From NCBI GenBank assembly GCA_964541375.1, contig CAZIPT010000088.1, positions 1-8,621 of the forward strand: a stretch of DNA of 8,621 bases, given 5' to 3'. Origin of the DNA: JBAXEO01 sp964541375 (lineage in GTDB: Bacteria > Actinomycetota > Coriobacteriia > Anaerosomatales > JAAXUF01). Below, one piece after another: positions 7,486 through 8,621 of this stretch (its first letter is position 1; every line of letters begins with the position of its first letter). The position numbers were made by a program, and so were the translations under genes. A model generated the notes under the pieces. It saw only the letters and a list, made by a program, of their open reading frames with translations, was not told the origin of the DNA and ran no database searches.

Positions 7486-7983
7486 TCAGCTCTGGAAGTC
7501 GGACGGCTCGACCGAGTCGAGGAACGTCCGAAACGCCTCCAGCTCCGCTTCTTCGTCGGCGGGAGCGCCGGTGTCGTCCGGCACGGCCGCGTCGTTCATG
7601 ACCTGCTCGGCGACGAAGATCGGCGCGCCCATCCGGATCGCGAGCGCTATCGAGTCGGAAGGGCGAGCATCGACGACCAGTAGTCGCTCCTCGGCGCGCA
7701 CGATGATGGCCGCGAAGAAGGTGCCCTCGTCGACGCGGGTGATCTCGACGCGTTCGACGTAGCTGTCGAGCGTCTCCAGGAGGCTCTTCATCAGGTCGTG
7801 CGTGAGCGGGCGCGGGAGCTCTGTGCCCTCAAGGGCGAGCAGGATCGAGGTGGCCTCGGGCTGTCCGATCCAGATGGGGAGCAGCCGACCGGTGCCGGGC
7901 TCTTCGTCGAGCGGTTTGAGCAGGATGACGGGCTGGCTGGACCGCGGGTCCACTGCCAGGCTGGCGATGCGTACGGGAACCAC
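7486..7983 (-). CDS. DUF151 / bifunctional nuclease-domain protein
   Basis: This is a small cytosolic protein of 165 residues with the DUF151 (BFN) domain over about residues 4-130. Characteristic segments are LPIWIGQPEATSILLALEG, RPLTHDLMKSLLE, the strand GTFFAAIIV, and VDARPSDSIALAIRMGAPIFV. Plant and thermophile members of the family have been linked to nuclease activity, but the bacterial role is poorly defined, so a precise function should not be assumed. After the domain comes a 35-residue acidic tail (DDTGAPADEEAELEAF) that is probably flexible. The start is GTG 7983 with GGGAGG 6 nt upstream on the minus strand. The gene is convergent with the exporter operon (9-nt gap) and divergent from the YjbQ gene (94-nt gap). 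Confidence 0.88.
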   Translation of the reverse strand: MVPVRIASLAVDPRSSQPVILLKPLDEEPGTGRLLPIWIGQPEATSILLALEGTELPRPLTHDLMKSLLETLDSYVERVEITRVDEGTFFAAIIVRAEERLLVVDARPSDSIALAIRMGAPIFVAEQVMNDAAVPDDTGAPADEEAELEAFRTFLDSVEPSDFQS

Positions 7984-8077
7984 GGGTCACCTCCCAGTCG
8001 AGTCGGCGTCGCGCCGCGGCGGGCGCTGTGCGATGGTGTCCATGATACGCCAGCCGTCCAAGCTGCAGGGGGCACGC
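7984..8077. promoter_or_regulatory. Divergent intergenic region between the DUF151 and YjbQ genes
   Basis: These 94 nt must hold the start signals of both genes. On the minus strand there is GGGAGG (7990-7995) for DUF151 and a -10-like TATCAT (8042-8047), about 60 nt before its GTG, without a clear -35. On the plus strand AGGGGG (8067-8072) sits 5 nt before ATG 8078. I see no convincing plus-strand promoter. Confidence 0.4.
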
Positions 8078-8473
8078 ATGCGCCACGACATCCGCACCAC
8101 CCGCCGAGAAGAACTGATCGACGTCACTGGGATCGCAGCTCGCGCAGTCGCTTCCGCGGGCGTCTCGGCGGGCGCCGTCGTCATCACCTCGCCGCATACA
8201 ACCGCGGGAATCCTCGTCAACGAGAACGCCGACCCCGACGTTGCGCGAGACCTGATCTCAGGGCTGGGCCGCATCGCTCCCGAGGTCGCTGGCTGGCGAC
8301 ATGCCGAGGGCAACAGCGACGCCCATCTCAAGACAGCGCTGGTTGGCACGAGCGTGACGCTGCCGATTGAAGACGGTCGGCTCGTGCTCGGCACGTGGCA
8401 GTCGGTGTACTTCGCCGAGTTCGACGGCCCGAGGTCCCGGCACCTGCATGTGACCGTGCTTCCCGGGCTCTGA
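8078..8473 (+). CDS. yjbQ: YjbQ/UPF0047 family protein
   Basis: This small single-domain protein of 131 residues matches the UPF0047 family length of about 130-140. The family's conserved residues are visible: the segment SPHTTAGILVNENADPDV (His40, Glu49), then HAEGNSDAHLK (His75, Asn79, His83), and LVLGTWQSVYFAEFDGPR (Trp107, Asp116, Arg119), with a terminal RHLHVTVLPGL. Members form small trimers, and E. coli YjbQ has a low thiamine-phosphate synthase activity that may be secondary, so the physiological role is uncertain. The start is ATG 8078, chosen because RHDIRTTRREELIDVT matches the family's beginning and AGGGGG lies 5 nt upstream; in-frame ATGs at 8033 and 8042 would add residues with no homology and poor ribosome sites. 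It is divergent from DUF151 and 93 nt upstream of the tRNA gene. Confidence 0.9.
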   Translation: MRHDIRTTRREELIDVTGIAARAVASAGVSAGAVVITSPHTTAGILVNENADPDVARDLISGLGRIAPEVAGWRHAEGNSDAHLKTALVGTSVTLPIEDGRLVLGTWQSVYFAEFDGPRSRHLHVTVLPGL

Positions 8474-8515
8474 GCAGCGCATCTGCGAGCGACGGTAGCC
8501 GTCACCTCGCGTTTC

Positions 8516-8544
8516 TTGACCGTCATTGGACGCTGGTATAAGGT
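8516..8544 (+). promoter_or_regulatory. Candidate promoter of the tRNA-Ile gene
   Basis: TTGACC (8516-8521) matches the -35 consensus at five of six positions. Downstream, TATAAG (8537-8542, 15-nt spacer) is the best -10 by sequence, while TAAGGT (8539-8544) has the ideal 17-nt spacer. Either would place the transcript start about 15-20 nt before the tRNA at 8567. This is the best-matching promoter in the window. Confidence 0.6.
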
Positions 8545-8566
8545 ATGCGAGCATTTCGCACGACAT

Positions 8567-8621
8567 GGGCCCGTAGCTCAGCTGGCTAGAGCGCACGGCT
8601 GATAACCGTGAGGTCGCTGGT
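8567..8621 (+). tRNA. tRNA-Ile(GAT), 5' part, cut by the window end
   Basis: This is an isoleucine tRNA that reads AUC/AUU. The acceptor strand GGGCCCG (8567-8573) is followed by the D stem GCTC/GAGC (8576-8579 with 8589-8592). The anticodon stem CACGG/CCGTG (8594-8598 with 8606-8610) encloses the loop CTGATAA with anticodon GAT at 8601-8603, and the variable loop AGGTC comes next. The window stops inside the T stem (GCTGGT), so the T arm and 3' acceptor strand are not seen. A tRNA-Ile downstream of gyrA is common in actinobacteria, often followed by tRNA-Ala. Confidence 0.95.

Noticed and set aside
7802..8077. An N-terminal extension of the YjbQ protein
   Set aside because: The added 92 residues lie opposite the DUF151 gene and its promoter, and the family begins at ATG 8078.

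Overview
The window is high-GC DNA (low to mid 60s percent by eye) and carries only chromosomal-type genes. A gyrA gene lies upstream of a tRNA-Ile(GAT), with a DUF151 'bifunctional nuclease' gene nearby. The exporter is a MacAB/YknXYZ-type system with no outer-membrane channel in view. Stop codons are TAG or TGA, and several genes start with GTG. This fits a high-GC monoderm of the actinobacterial kind, possibly Coriobacteriia-like, but the taxon is inference from style and synteny and not from a search. No transposase, integrase, CRISPR array or phage gene is visible.

Layout: (1) 1-1705, 3' part of gyrA on +, interrupted by an in-frame TAA at 461-463. (2) 1706-1854, a structured spacer with a 109-nt element bounded by a perfect 22-bp inverted repeat and containing two further hairpins. 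(3) 1855-2553, a HAD-family phosphatase, probably leaderless. (4) 2554-2671, a control region with a 26-nt imperfect palindrome just before an ABC operon. (5) 2672-7476, a four-gene operon: HlyD/MacA-type adaptor, MacB/LolD-type ATPase, and two tandem paralogous MacB-type permeases. (6) 7486-7983 on the minus strand, a DUF151 protein, convergent with the operon. (7) 8078-8473 on +, a YjbQ/UPF0047 protein divergent from it. (8) 8567 to the window end, the 5' part of tRNA-Ile(GAT), preceded by a promoter-like sequence.

The ABC operon is the main functional unit. The ATPase powers one or both FtsX-fold permeases by a mechanotransmission-type mechanism, and the membrane-anchored adaptor with a very long Ala-rich coiled coil reaches across the cell wall. 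Relatives export or give resistance to peptides, macrolides and lipid-like molecules, but the substrate cannot be read from sequence. No regulator gene is adjacent, so the palindrome upstream is the only visible control candidate.

Most worth checking are: the ochre codon in an essential gene, which is a sequence error, a real nonsense mutation or a split/recoded gyrA; the nested inverted-repeat element after gyrA; the palindromic operator-like site before the exporter; and a 61-nt stretch of perfect identity between the two otherwise diverged permease genes, which suggests gene conversion. I did not find clear evidence of an entirely new system.
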